A stretch of DNA of 20,797 nt from an uncultured Novosphingobium sp. (GCA_937996535.1 CALKVF010000027.1:1-20797), one strand, 5' to 3'; shown: positions 1-8,530, counted from the stretch's first letter. Numbers and translations are program-made. The notes: a model not told the origin generated them from the sequence alone.

Positions 1-2390
1 ATGGCGCGGCCACCAATGCCTGGCGCATGGACGGCGATGACCTGCTGATCGACCTCGCCGGCGAGGCCCACGCAGTGGAGATCGAAACCGCGCTCAATCC
101 GGCGGCGAACAGCCAGCTGATGGGGCTCTATGCCTCGAACGGGATGCTCTGCACCCAGTGCGAGGCCGAGGGCTTTCGCCGCATCACCTTCTTCCCCGAC
201 CGCCCGGATGTGCTCTCGACCTACAGCGTGCGGATGAGCGGCGACAAGGCCGCCTTCCCGATCCTCCTCTCGAACGGCAATTGCACCGCCCGGGGCGAGG
301 GCGCGGATGGCACCCACTGGGCCGAGTGGCACGATCCCTGGCCCAAGCCGAGCTACCTTTTCGCGCTGGTCGCGGGCGATCTGGTCGCCAATTCGGACCG
401 CTTCACGACGCTGAGCGGGCGCGAAGTTGAACTCAACATCTGGGTCCGCGAAGGCGATCAGGATCGCACCCACCACGCGATGAAGGCGCTCAAGGATTCG
501 ATGCGCTGGGACGAGCAGGTGTTCGGCCGCGAATACGACCTGGATCTGTTCAACATCGTCGCCGTCTCGGACTTCAACATGGGGGCGATGGAGAACAAGG
601 GGCTCAACGTCTTCAACACCCGCTACATCCTGGCCGATCCCGATACCGCGACCGACATGGACTATGACGGGATCGAGGGCGTGGTCGCCCACGAATACTT
701 CCACAACTGGTCGGGCAACCGGGTCACCTGCCGCGATTGGTTCCAGCTGTCGCTCAAGGAAGGCTTCACCGTGCTGCGCGACCAGCTGTTCAGCCAGGAC
801 ATGGGCTCGGAAGCGGTCAAGCGGATCGAGGACGTGCGGGTGCTGCGCTCGGCCCAGTTCCCCGAGGATTCGGGTCCGCTGGCCCATCCGATCCGGCCCG
901 ACAGTTTCCAGGAAATCTCGAACTTCTATACCGCGACCGTCTATAACAAGGGCGCCGAGGTGATCCGCATGATGCGCACGCTGGTCGGCGTCGAGCGGTT
1001 CCGCAAGGGCACAGACCTTTATTTCGCGCGCCACGATGGCGAGGCGGCGACCTGCGAGGATTTCGTCCGCGCGATCGAGGATGGGGCGGGGATCGACCTC
1101 ACCCAGTTCCGCCGCTGGTATTCGCAGGCCGGCACCCCCAAGGTCACCGCGCGGCTCGAACACAGCGGCGAAGTGGCCAGCCTGACCCTGTCGCAGCGGG
1201 TGCCCGCCACCCCGGGCCAGCTCGACAAGCTGCCGATGGTCATCCCGCTGCGCCTCGCGCTGTTCGACCGGGCCACGGGCAAGCACGGCGGCGAATTGCT
1301 GATCACTCTGAGCGAGCCGGACGTGACCTTGCGCTTCCCGGGCTTTGCCACCTGCCCGGTGCTGTCGCTGGGGCGCGGCTTCTCGGCCCCGGTGGCGATC
1401 GATGCGGGCTTGGCCGAGGCCGATCTGGTGTTCCTCGCTGCGCACGACGATGATCCCTTTGCCCGGTATGAGGCCTTGCAGCAGCTCGTCGTCCAGCACC
1501 TCGTCGCGCTGGTCGGCGGGGGCACGCTGTGTGCGACCGAGCGCGATGCCGGGCGCGAGGCGATCGCGCGCGCATTTGCGGCGGTGATCGCCGATCCCGC
1601 GCTCGATGATCTGATGCGCGGCGAACTGATGATCCTGCCGGGCGAGGCCTATCTGGCCGAACAGCTCGCCGTGGCCGATCCCGGCGCGATCCATGCCGAA
1701 CGCGAAGGGCTCAAAGTCTATCTTGGCGCGGCCCTGCGGGATGATCTTGTGGCGCTGCACCAACGGGCCAGCGCGGTGCCATATGACCTCTCGGCCGCGG
1801 CGCGCGGCAGCCGCAAGCTCAAGACCCAGGCGCTGGTCCTGCTCGCCGCGGGCGCGCCTGATCTTGCCGCCCGGCTCGCCGCCGCGCAGTTCGATGCGGC
1901 CGACAACATGACCGACCGGCAGGGCGCGCTGATGGTGCTGTGCGGGCTCGACACCCCGCTCCGCGCCGAAAAGCTGGCCGCCTTCCACGCGCGCTTTGCC
2001 GATAATGCGCTTGTGATCGACAAGTGGTTCTCGCTCCAGGCGGGTTCGCTCCACGCCGATGTGCTCGCCCATGTGAAGGCGCTGGCCGACCATGCCGATT
2101 TCACCATGGCCAATCCCAACCGGGTCCGCGCGCTCTATATGGCGATGGCGGTCAACCCCGGCGCGTTCCATGCGCAGAGCGGCGAAGGCTACCGGATGAT
2201 TGCCGACCTGATCCTCGCGCTCGATCCGATCAACGCGCAGACCGCGGCGCGGTTTGTCGCCCCGCTTGGGCGCTGGCGGCGGATTGAGCCGGGCCGCGCG
2301 GCGCTGATGCGGGGCGAACTCGAACGGATCGCCGCAGCCCCGCAGCTGTCGCGCGATACCTTCGAGCAGGTGAGCAAGAGCCTTGCCTGA
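1..2390 (+). CDS. pepN: Aminopeptidase N, M1 family zinc peptidase (5' end outside window)
   Basis: The reading frame is open from base 3, so the start lies upstream of the window. From the first in-frame ATG (base 27) 787 residues remain; E. coli PepN has 870, so roughly 75-85 N-terminal residues are missing. Numbering from that ATG, the M1 substrate-recognition motif GAMEN is at 186-190. The zinc site HEYFH is at 222-226 (ligands H222 and H226, catalytic E223), with the third ligand E245 in the KEGFT context. The order is the standard one: N-terminal beta domain (mostly missing), thermolysin-like catalytic domain, then the Ig-like and helical C-terminal domains. The enzyme removes N-terminal residues from peptides in the cytoplasm during protein turnover. 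No catalytic residue is missing. The stop codon overlaps the start of pgeF, so the two genes are probably translated together. Confidence 0.96.
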   Translation, partial: GAATNAWRMDGDDLLIDLAGEAHAVEIETALNPAANSQLMGLYASNGMLCTQCEAEGFRRITFFPDRPDVLSTYSVRMSGDKAAFPILLSNGNCTARGEGADGTHWAEWHDPWPKPSYLFALVAGDLVANSDRFTTLSGREVELNIWVREGDQDRTHHAMKALKDSMRWDEQVFGREYDLDLFNIVAVSDFNMGAMENKGLNVFNTRYILADPDTATDMDYDGIEGVVAHEYFHNWSGNRVTCRDWFQLSLKEGFTVLRDQLFSQDMGSEAVKRIEDVRVLRSAQFPEDSGPLAHPIRPDSFQEISNFYTATVYNKGAEVIRMMRTLVGVERFRKGTDLYFARHDGEAATCEDFVRAIEDGAGIDLTQFRRWYSQAGTPKVTARLEHSGEVASLTLSQRVPATPGQLDKLPMVIPLRLALFDRATGKHGGELLITLSEPDVTLRFPGFATCPVLSLGRGFSAPVAIDAGLAEADLVFLAAHDDDPFARYEALQQLVVQHLVALVGGGTLCATERDAGREAIARAFAAVIADPALDDLMRGELMILPGEAYLAEQLAVADPGAIHAEREGLKVYLGAALRDDLVALHQRASAVPYDLSAAARGSRKLKTQALVLLAAGAPDLAARLAAAQFDAADNMTDRQGALMVLCGLDTPLRAEKLAAFHARFADNALVIDKWFSLQAGSLHADVLAHVKALADHADFTMANPNRVRALYMAMAVNPGAFHAQSGEGYRMIADLILALDPINAQTAARFVAPLGRWRRIEPGRAALMRGELERIAAAPQLSRDTFEQVSKSLA

Positions 2391-3213
2391 GGCGGCGGCG
2401 GCAGCGACCGGCGCGCCGGTCGAGGTATTTCATGCCGGGGTGCTTGGCGCGGTGCCGCATGGGTTTCTCGGGCGGCGCGGCGGGGTGTCGACCGGGCTGG
2501 TTGCCGGGCTCGACATGGGCACCCGGGCGATGGACCCGGCCGATCCGCGGCTGACCCCGGTGTGGGAAAACCGCGCGCGCGGCGTGGCGGCGGTGCTGCC
2601 CGGCGCGCGGCTGGTCACGGTCTATCAGGTTCACGGCAATGTCTGCCAAGTCGCGGGCGATTGGGCCGAGGGCGATCGCCCCCATGCCGATGCCTTGGTG
2701 ACCGACCGGCCCGGTGTGCTGCTTGGCATCCTCACCGCCGATTGCGCGCCGGTGCTGCTGGCCGATCCGGTGGCAGGCGTGGTTGGCGCGGCCCATGCCG
2801 GGTGGAAAGGCGCGATCGGCGGGGTCACTGATTCCACCATCGCGGCAATGGAAGCGCTGGGCGCGCGGCGGGCGGATATCGTCGCTGCGGTCGGCCCGTG
2901 CATCGCCCAGCCGAGCTATGAGGTTGATATGGGCTTTGCCGCCCGCTTCGCCGAAGCTGATCCCGCCAACGCCGGGTTCTTCGCCCCAGGCCGCGCGGGG
3001 CACTGCCAGTTCGATCTCGAAGGCTATGTCGCCCACCGCCTTAAGGCCGCGGGAATCAGCGCCGTAGAGCGGCTGGGGCGCGATACCTGTGCCGATGAGC
3101 AGGCGTTCTTCTCCTATCGCCGCGCGACTTTGCGCGGGGAGCCGGACTATGGCCGGCAGATCTCGCTGATCGGCCTTGCCGCCGGCCGAACCCACGGCCG
3201 TGGCGAAGCATGA
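2383..3213 (+). CDS. pgeF: Peptidoglycan editing factor / laccase-domain purine nucleoside phosphorylase (YfiH family)
   Basis: 276 residues, near the usual length of the YfiH/PgeF/LACC1 family. The family metal-site motifs are present: QVHG (H84), ADCAP (C121) and AHAGWKG (H138), with the GPCI motif near 171-174. Members were first called multicopper laccases. They are now known as purine nucleoside phosphorylase/adenosine deaminase-type enzymes, and E. coli YfiH has been linked to removal of wrongly incorporated residues from peptidoglycan precursors. The only sensible start is TTG at 2383, which overlaps the last 8 bases of pepN. The next in-frame candidate, GTG at 2440, would begin only a few residues before the conserved HGF(L)xRxGGVS segment. 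The overlap suggests translational coupling to pepN. The function name comes from the family; the physiological substrate here is unknown. Confidence 0.9.
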   Translation: MPEAAAAATGAPVEVFHAGVLGAVPHGFLGRRGGVSTGLVAGLDMGTRAMDPADPRLTPVWENRARGVAAVLPGARLVTVYQVHGNVCQVAGDWAEGDRPHADALVTDRPGVLLGILTADCAPVLLADPVAGVVGAAHAGWKGAIGGVTDSTIAAMEALGARRADIVAAVGPCIAQPSYEVDMGFAARFAEADPANAGFFAPGRAGHCQFDLEGYVAHRLKAAGISAVERLGRDTCADEQAFFSYRRATLRGEPDYGRQISLIGLAAGRTHGRGEA

Positions 3214-3408
3214 AAATTGGCAGTTGGCACGGCGGCGCTTCGCGTCTATCAGGCGCGCCAAACCGTTACCTTGACTGGTGTTGCACCGGGCTTGTGGCGG
3301 TTCGTGAAGGGGCTTCCTGGACGCAGGATTTAGGACGGTTTCCCTGGTTTTTCCGCGCTTTTCTGGGGCGGAGCCGGGGCGGCCAGCTAGAACAGGATAC
3401 GTTCGACC
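3214..3408 (+). promoter_or_regulatory. Gene-free leader of the pet operon, candidate promoter
   Basis: This 195-base gap separates pgeF from petA and must hold the petABC promoter unless pgeF transcription reads through. The best -35-like hexamer is TTGACT at 3271-3276. No good -10 hexamer lies 16-18 bases downstream, so the exact site is not established. The last part is rich in G and T runs. An open frame of 69 codons crosses the gap, but its composition and overlap argue against a gene. Confidence 0.3.
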
Positions 3409-3975
3409 ATGGCACATGATGCTGGCACCGACACTCCTGCCGCGGCAAGCGGCGAAGGTGTGCGGCGGCGCGATTTCATCAACATCGCTGCGGTAAGCGC
3501 GGCGGGCGTCGGCGGCATTGCCACGCTTTACCCGCTGATCAGCCAGATGGCCCCCTCGGCCGACGTGCTGGCCGAAAGCTCGACCGAGGTCGATATTTCG
3601 GCGATCCAGCCGGGTCAGGCGATCAAGGCTGTGTTCCGCAAGCAGCCGGTGTTCATCCGCAACCTCAAGCCTGAAGAAATCAAGGCTGCCGAGGAAGTCG
3701 ACGTGACCACGCTGCGCGATCCGCAGACGCTCAAGGAGCGGACCAAGGCGGGCAAGGAAAACTGGCTTATCACGATGGGTGTCTGCACCCACCTGGGCTG
3801 CGTGCCGCTGGGCTCGGGCGAAGGCGAAGTGAAGGGCGAATTTGGCGGGTATTTCTGTCCGTGCCACGGTTCGGTCTATGACACCGCCGCGCGCATCCGC
3901 AAGGGTCCGGCCCCCAAGAACCTGCAGGTTCCGGACTACGAATTCACGTCCGACACCGTCGTCAAGATCGGCTGA
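3409..3975 (+). CDS. petA: Ubiquinol-cytochrome c reductase, Rieske iron-sulfur subunit
   Basis: 188 residues, normal for a bacterial bc1 Rieske protein. A twin-arginine-type N-terminus (RRRDFIN, residues 19-25) leads into one hydrophobic segment (about 26-47), which usually stays as the membrane anchor after Tat export. The 2Fe-2S cluster motifs are complete. Box 1 is CTHLGC at 126-131 (C126 and H128 bind iron, C131 forms the disulfide). Box 2 is CPCHGS at 150-155 (C150 and H153 bind iron, C152 is the disulfide partner). The protein takes one electron from ubiquinol at the Qo site of cytochrome b and passes it to cytochrome c1. It is the first gene of petABC, and the petB ATG follows its stop by 11 bases. 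Confidence 0.97.
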   Translation: MAHDAGTDTPAAASGEGVRRRDFINIAAVSAAGVGGIATLYPLISQMAPSADVLAESSTEVDISAIQPGQAIKAVFRKQPVFIRNLKPEEIKAAEEVDVTTLRDPQTLKERTKAGKENWLITMGVCTHLGCVPLGSGEGEVKGEFGGYFCPCHGSVYDTAARIRKGPAPKNLQVPDYEFTSDTVVKIG

Positions 3976-3986
3976 GGTAGATCGAC

Positions 3987-5267
3987 ATGAGCTTCCCCTG
4001 GGCAAAAGAATATAAGCCGAGCCACCCCTTCATGGTGTGGATGGACGAAAAGCTGCCGCTTCCGCGGCTGGTCTATGGCGCCGTCGGCGGTGGGTATGAG
4101 GTTCCCCGGAACCTCAACTACATGTGGAACTTCGGGTTCCTCGCCGGGCTGTGCCTGGTCATCCAGATCGTCACCGGCATCGTGCTGGCCATGCACTATG
4201 GCGCAAACACGCAGGTCGCTTTCGATTCGACCGAGCACATCATGCGCGACGTCAACTGGGGCTGGATGCTGCGTTACGGCCACGCCAATGGCGCCTCCGC
4301 CTTCTTCGTGGTCGTCTATGCGCACATTTTCCGCGGTTTCTACTACGGCTCGTACAAGGCCCCGCGTGAAATGATCTGGCTGCTGGGCGTCGTGATCTTC
4401 CTGCTGATGATGGCCACCGCCTTCATGGGCTACGTGCTGCCGTGGGGCCAGATGAGCTTCTGGGGCGCCCAGGTCATCACCGGCCTGTTCAGTGCGATCC
4501 CGATCGTCGGCGATGGGTTGCACACCTGGCTGCTGGGCGGTTTCGCGCCCGACAACGCCGCGCTCAATCGCTTCTTCTCGCTGCACTTCCTGCTGCCCTT
4601 CGTGATCCTGGGTGTTGTCATCCTGCACGTCTGGGCGCTGCACATCCCGGGTTCGTCGAACCCGACCGGCGTCGAAGTGAAGAGCGAAAGCGATACCGTG
4701 CCCTTCTTCCCCTACTTCGTTGCGAAGGATGGGTGGACGATCGGCCTGTTCATGATCGCCTACAGCGCGTTCCTGTTCTTCATGCCGAATGCCCTGGGCC
4801 ACCCGGACAACTACATTCCGGCCAACCCGATGCAGACCCCGGCGCACATCGTTCCCGAATGGTACTTCTGGCCGTTCTACGCGATCCTGCGCAGCTTCAC
4901 CCAGGACTTCCTCATTGTCCCGGCCAAGCTGATGGGCGTGCTGGCGATGTTCGCGTCGATCCTGGTGTGGTTCTTCCTGCCCTGGCTCGACAAGTCGCCG
5001 GTGCGTTCGGCCAAGTTCCGCCCGCTCTATCGCAGGTTCTTCTGGGTGCTCCTGGTCGACGTGCTGGTCCTGGGCTACTGCGGCGGTTCGCCGGCTGAAG
5101 AACCCTACGTCATCATCGCCCAGATCGCCTCGATCTACTACTTCCTGCACTTCTTCGTGATCGTGCCGATCGTTTCTTCGATCGAACGGCCCGATCCGCT
5201 GCCCTTCTCGATCACCGAAGCCGTTCTCGGTTCGGACGAGGCCGCAGCGCTCGAAGCCAAGGCCTGA
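3987..5267 (+). CDS. petB: Ubiquinol-cytochrome c reductase, cytochrome b subunit
   Basis: 426 residues, typical for bacterial cytochrome b of the bc1 complex. Two histidine pairs with the diagnostic 14-residue spacing are H99/H113 and H200/H214; they bind the low- and high-potential b hemes between helices B and D. The Qo-site PEWY motif is at 290-293. At least eight hydrophobic helices can be seen, among them 46-70, 103-120, 128-150, 196-218, 251-268, 313-333, 350-364 and 378-397. The start has an AGG-rich ribosome site in the petA-petB gap (GAGGTAG, 3974-3980). Together with PetA and PetC it runs the Q cycle in the cytoplasmic membrane. The C-terminal tail (about 403-426) is short, acidic and alanine-rich. 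Confidence 0.98.
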   Translation: MSFPWAKEYKPSHPFMVWMDEKLPLPRLVYGAVGGGYEVPRNLNYMWNFGFLAGLCLVIQIVTGIVLAMHYGANTQVAFDSTEHIMRDVNWGWMLRYGHANGASAFFVVVYAHIFRGFYYGSYKAPREMIWLLGVVIFLLMMATAFMGYVLPWGQMSFWGAQVITGLFSAIPIVGDGLHTWLLGGFAPDNAALNRFFSLHFLLPFVILGVVILHVWALHIPGSSNPTGVEVKSESDTVPFFPYFVAKDGWTIGLFMIAYSAFLFFMPNALGHPDNYIPANPMQTPAHIVPEWYFWPFYAILRSFTQDFLIVPAKLMGVLAMFASILVWFFLPWLDKSPVRSAKFRPLYRRFFWVLLVDVLVLGYCGGSPAEEPYVIIAQIASIYYFLHFFVIVPIVSSIERPDPLPFSITEAVLGSDEAAALEAKA

Positions 5268-5291
5268 GAAACGGCGAGAGGGAAAGACATC

Positions 5292-6107
5292 ATGATCCGC
5301 ATCTTCTCCATCCTTGCCGGCCTGTTCTTCTCGGCTGCGCTGGCATGGTCGCTGCTTCTGGGCGTTATCAACGTCTCGAAGGACGGCCTGCCGCACACCG
5401 TCGAAAAGGCCTTCCACGAACACCCCAAGGAGCTGCACCTTGCCAGCGACGGGTTCTTCGGCAAGTTCGACAAGCAGCAGCTCCAGCGCGGCTTTCAAGT
5501 GTACAGCAAGGTTTGCGCCAGCTGCCACGCGATCAAGCACGTTGCGTTCCGCGATCTCGAAGCGCTCGGCTACAACGAAGCCGAAGTGAAGGCGATTGCC
5601 GCCGCTCAGACCGTTGCGGGCAAGGATCCGCTGACCGGCGCGATCAAGGATCGTCCGGGTCTGGCCAGCGATCACTTCCCGCCGGTGGTCTATGCCGGCA
5701 CCGGCAATCCGCCGGATCTGTCGCTGATCACCAAGGCGCGTCACGGCGGGGCGGCTTATGTCTACTCGCTGCTCACGGGCTACGAGGAACAGCCGGCCAA
5801 GCTGCTCAAGCAGTTCCCGGATGCCAAGACGCCGGACGGGCTGCACTACAACCCGTACTTCGCCAACCTCAACATCGCGATGCCCGCGCCGCTGACCAGC
5901 GAAGGCCAGGTCACCTATTCGGACGGCACCAAGGCGACTGTTGACCAGATGGCCAAGGACGTTTCGGCATTCCTGGTGTGGACCGCTGAGCCCAAGCTCG
6001 AAAAGCGGCACCAGACCGGGCTGTGGTGGATCGGCTTCCTGCTGTTCGCCACCGTGCTGGCCTACATGTCCTACCGCAACATCTGGGCGGAAAAGAAGGG
6101 CCACTAA
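5292..6107 (+). CDS. petC: Ubiquinol-cytochrome c reductase, cytochrome c1
   Basis: 271 residues. Heme c is attached through CASCH at 75-79; the sixth ligand is probably M197 in the NIAMPAP segment. A C-terminal membrane anchor spans about 244-261 and ends in a basic tail, which is the c1 topology. The N-terminal hydrophobic stretch (about 5-26) has no clear AxA cleavage site before NVSK, so it may remain as a second membrane segment; this is an inference from sequence alone. A purine-rich ribosome site (GAGAGGGAAAG) lies 5-15 bases before the ATG. It receives electrons from the Rieske head and passes them to a soluble or membrane-bound cytochrome c. It is the last gene of the pet operon; a hairpin terminator follows about 30 bases later. 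Confidence 0.97.
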   Translation: MIRIFSILAGLFFSAALAWSLLLGVINVSKDGLPHTVEKAFHEHPKELHLASDGFFGKFDKQQLQRGFQVYSKVCASCHAIKHVAFRDLEALGYNEAEVKAIAAAQTVAGKDPLTGAIKDRPGLASDHFPPVVYAGTGNPPDLSLITKARHGGAAYVYSLLTGYEEQPAKLLKQFPDAKTPDGLHYNPYFANLNIAMPAPLTSEGQVTYSDGTKATVDQMAKDVSAFLVWTAEPKLEKRHQTGLWWIGFLLFATVLAYMSYRNIWAEKKGH

Positions 6108-6134
6108 GCCTTTCGCTCGCGCCCTGCGGGTAAC

Positions 6135-6176
6135 AAAGCGCCCCTCGCACCAAGCGGTGTGGGGGGCGTTTGCTTT
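6135..6176 (+). terminator. Rho-independent terminator of the petABC operon
   Basis: A 13-bp stem (6139-6151 with 6156-6168, loop AAGC) is GC-rich and contains only two G-T wobbles. It is extended by A-T pairs at its base (6135-6138 with 6169-6171) and is followed by the T-rich stretch TTTGCTTT. It lies 31 bases after petC and ends about 15 bases before apt, so apt probably needs its own promoter or depends on read-through. Confidence 0.8.
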
Positions 6177-6190
6177 GGAAGACGCACGCC

Positions 6191-6739
6191 ATGACCGCAG
6201 CGATGACCCCGGACGACTTGAAAGCCCTCGTCCGCACCATTCCCGACTTTCCCCAGCCCGGGATCCAGTTTCGCGATATCACCACGCTGATCGGGCATGG
6301 CCCGGGTCTGGCCCGGACGGTCGTGCTGCTCGCCGATGCCGCACGCGCAGCCGGGGCCGAGGCAATTGCCGGGATGGAGGCGCGCGGGTTCATATTCGGG
6401 GCGGCAGTCGCCGCGCAGCTCGGGCTTGGTTTTGTTCCGGTGCGCAAGCCCGGCAAGCTTCCCGTGCCGGTGCTGGCGATCGACTATGCGCTCGAATACG
6501 GGACTGACACGCTTGAGGTCGATCCCGGCGCGGTTGCGCCCGGGCGAAGCGTGGTGATCATCGATGACCTGATCGCCACCGGCGGCACTGCGCTCGCCGC
6601 CACGCAATTGCTGCGGCGGGCCGGGGCGCGGGTCGACCATGCGCTATTCGTGATCGACCTGCCGGAGCTTGGCGGCGCGCAGCGCCTGCGCGATGCGGCG
6701 CTCACGGTCAGCGCGCTGATGGACTTTGCCGGGCACTGA
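6191..6739 (+). CDS. apt: Adenine phosphoribosyltransferase
   Basis: 182 residues from the ATG at 6191, matching the family (E. coli Apt 183). The PRPP-binding signature VVIIDDLIATGGTA is at 121-134. The N-terminal IPDFPQPGIQFRDITTL segment and the GMEARGFIFG loop (61-70) are also typical. It makes AMP from adenine and PRPP in the cytoplasm (purine salvage). I chose 6191 because GGAAG at 6177-6181 is well spaced. The frame can be opened at a TTG at 6170, but that lies in the T tract of the pet terminator. A second ATG at 6203 would give 178 residues. It converges with panC on the other strand, with 19 bases between stops. Confidence 0.95.
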   Translation: MTAAMTPDDLKALVRTIPDFPQPGIQFRDITTLIGHGPGLARTVVLLADAARAAGAEAIAGMEARGFIFGAAVAAQLGLGFVPVRKPGKLPVPVLAIDYALEYGTDTLEVDPGAVAPGRSVVIIDDLIATGGTALAATQLLRRAGARVDHALFVIDLPELGGAQRLRDAALTVSALMDFAGH

Positions 6740-6762
6740 CGCTGTCGGCAGCGCCTCGTCAG
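6736..6762. terminator. Compact hairpin between convergent apt and panC, possible two-way terminator
   Basis: CTGAC (6736-6740) pairs with GTCAG (6758-6762), and an inner GCTG/CAGC stem (6741-6744 with 6749-6752) closes a TCGG loop. The element covers both stop codons of the convergent pair. There is no T run on either side, so it is at best a weak terminator or an RNA 3'-end stabiliser. Confidence 0.3.
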
Positions 6763-7607
6763 GCCGCAATATTATCGATCAGCCGGGTCGTGCCGATCCG
6801 CGCCGCCACGAACAGCCGTGCCGGGCTGGCGGCGGGGGCGCTGCGCAGTTCCAGCGTCGCAGCATCGCGAAATTCGGCATAGTCGACCGCGCTGAACCCG
6901 CCGGCGAGGAGCGTCTCGCGCAGCGTGCCTAGCACCGCATCATAGCCCGCACCGCTGCGCGCATCATCAGCCGCCTGGCGCATCGCCCGGGGCAGACAGG
7001 CGGCCTGCGCGCGCTGCTCAGCCGTGAGGTAGGTGTTGCGCGACGAGCGGGCGAGGCCGTCATCCTCGCGCACTGTGGCCACGGCGTGGATTGCCTCGGC
7101 CCGGGGCAGGACCAGATCGAGGTCGCGCGCCATCCGGCGGATCACGGCGAGCTGCTGCCAGTCCTTTTCGCCAAACAGCGCAAGATCGGGGCGCACCTGG
7201 TTGAACAGTTTGCAGACCACGGTCGCCACGCCGTCGAAATGGCCCGGCCGCGCTGCACCGCACAGCCCGTCCGACACGCCCTCGACCGAGATCGTGGTGG
7301 CATAGCCATCGGGATACATCGCATCGGCATCCGGGTGCCACAGCAGGCTGACGCCCTCGGCGGCGAGCAGTTTCTTGTCACGCTCGATCGGGCGGGGATA
7401 GCTCGACAGATCCTCGCGCGGGCCGAACTGGCGCGGATTGACGAAGATCGAGACGACCACATGCGCCGCGCGGCGCTTGGCTTCACGAACCAGGGTCAGG
7501 TGGCCTTCGTGCAGCGCGCCCATGGTCGGGACCAGCGCGATCGCTCCATCGCCGCGCAGGGCGTCCATGGCGCTGCGCAGTGGATCAAGCTGCGTGACGG
7601 TTTGCAC
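6759..7607 (-). CDS. panC: Pantoate-beta-alanine ligase (pantothenate synthetase)
   Basis: 282 residues from the GTG at 7605-7607 (E. coli PanC has 283). The class I nucleotide-binding motif PTMGALHEGH is at 27-36 (HEGH is the HIGH-type element). FGEKDWQQL at 145-153 and the KMSKS-like loop SSRNTYL at about 188-194 are also present. It activates pantoate with ATP and joins it to beta-alanine to give pantothenate, the precursor of coenzyme A. The GTG start is supported by an AGGGGA ribosome site 8 bases upstream on the minus strand and by family length. The frame stays open to 7688, but the extra residues do not resemble the family. It stands alone, divergent from mipZ; panB is not in the window. 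Confidence 0.95.
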   Translation of the reverse strand: MQTVTQLDPLRSAMDALRGDGAIALVPTMGALHEGHLTLVREAKRRAAHVVVSIFVNPRQFGPREDLSSYPRPIERDKKLLAAEGVSLLWHPDADAMYPDGYATTISVEGVSDGLCGAARPGHFDGVATVVCKLFNQVRPDLALFGEKDWQQLAVIRRMARDLDLVLPRAEAIHAVATVREDDGLARSSRNTYLTAEQRAQAACLPRAMRQAADDARSGAGYDAVLGTLRETLLAGGFSAVDYAEFRDAATLELRSAPAASPARLFVAARIGTTRLIDNIAA

Positions 7608-7708
7608 GGGCGATTCCCCTCGGATAGAACGGGCCTGACGGCGATAGTGCCGCACTTGCGCTGCGTGGCAGCAAACATCAACACCCAAAGAAGCGAGCCC
7701 GCATCGCC
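7608..7708. promoter_or_regulatory. Divergent promoter region panC/mipZ
   Basis: This 101-base gap separates two outward-facing genes and must contain both promoters. A short hairpin (GCTGC-GTG-GCAGC) lies near the middle, at about 7659-7671. A GANTC site (7612-7616), the CcrM methylation sequence of alphaproteobacteria, overlaps the panC ribosome site. I could not place -35/-10 hexamers with confidence. Confidence 0.35.
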
Positions 7709-8530
7709 GTGTCAGTGCCCCACGAACCCCACCGCATCGTCTTCGCCAACGAAAAGGGCGGCACCGGCAAGTCGACCACCGCGGTCCACGTTGCGATCGC
7801 GCTGGCCTATATGGGCGCCCGGGTCGCCGCGATCGATCTCGATCCGCGCCAGCGCACCTTCCACCGCTATCTCGAAAACCGCACCGAGACCGAGCGCCGC
7901 CGCGGCATCGACCTGCCCAATGCGCGCTTTGCCGTGTTCAATGGCACCACCACCGACGAACTGGACGCGATGACCCGCGAACTCGGCCAGGATGCCGATT
8001 TCCTGCTGTTCGACACCCCCGGCCGCGACGATGAATTTGCCCGCCACGTCGCGACCCGCGCCGATACGCTGGTCACCCCGATCAACGACAGCTTCGTCGA
8101 TTTCGATCTGATCGGGCAGGTCGATGCCGAAACCTTCAAGGTTCGCCGCCTGTCGTTCTATGCCGAACTGATCTGGGAAGCGCGCAAGAAGCGGGCGATG
8201 GCGACGATCAAGGACAACCGCCGCGAGATGGATTGGGTGGTGGTGCGCAATCGCACCCAGCACGTCGAGGCGCGCAACATGCGCCGGCTTGACCAGGCGC
8301 TGACCGAACTGTCGAAGCGGGTCGGTTTCCGCATCGCCAATGGCCTGTCCGAACGCGTGATCTATCGCGAGCTGTTCCCCTCGGGCCTGACCCTGCTCGA
8401 CAAGGGGCATCTCGGCGAACTCGGCACCAGCCACCTTGTCGCGCGGCAGGAACTGCGCGCGCTGCTGAGCCAGCTCAACCTGCCGATGCCGGCCGCGCGC
8501 GCGGCCCAGGTGGCCGAGGCTACGGCCTGA
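7709..8530 (+). CDS. mipZ: Division-plane positioning ATPase MipZ (ParA/MinD superfamily)
   Basis: 273 residues (Caulobacter MipZ has 274). The deviant Walker A motif is in NEKGGTGKST (14-23), with the signature lysine K16 and P-loop K21. DLDPRQRT (43-50) followed by a YLENR segment is characteristic of MipZ rather than of plasmid or chromosomal ParA. The Walker A' element is FDTPGRDD (101-108). By family knowledge MipZ forms ATP-dependent dimers on DNA, interacts with ParB near the poles and inhibits FtsZ polymerisation, so that the Z ring forms at midcell. The start is GTG at 7709; another GTG at 7715 is possible, and the ribosome site (AAGAAG) is weak. The J-domain gene follows after 10 bases, which suggests an operon. 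Confidence 0.9.
   Translation: MSVPHEPHRIVFANEKGGTGKSTTAVHVAIALAYMGARVAAIDLDPRQRTFHRYLENRTETERRRGIDLPNARFAVFNGTTTDELDAMTRELGQDADFLLFDTPGRDDEFARHVATRADTLVTPINDSFVDFDLIGQVDAETFKVRRLSFYAELIWEARKKRAMATIKDNRREMDWVVVRNRTQHVEARNMRRLDQALTELSKRVGFRIANGLSERVIYRELFPSGLTLLDKGHLGELGTSHLVARQELRALLSQLNLPMPAARAAQVAEATA

Noticed and set aside
3210..3419. 69-codon open frame on the plus strand between pgeF and petA
   Set aside because: It overlaps both neighbours, has no ribosome site of its own, resembles no protein I know and occupies the likely promoter region of petABC.
2230..4005. 591-codon open frame on the minus strand across pgeF and petA
   Set aside because: It spans three unrelated genes and an intergenic gap in antisense, with Arg/Pro/Ala-rich composition and no motif.
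3936..6104. 722-codon open frame on the minus strand, antisense to petB and petC
   Set aside because: The plus strand carries complete, motif-bearing petB and petC. The antisense translation is a low-complexity mix rich in His, Arg, Asp, Glu and Gln, as expected from the reverse of biased GC-rich codons.
7086..7973. 295-codon plus-strand frame over panC and the start of mipZ
   Set aside because: It is antisense to panC and out of frame with mipZ, both of which have complete signature motifs.
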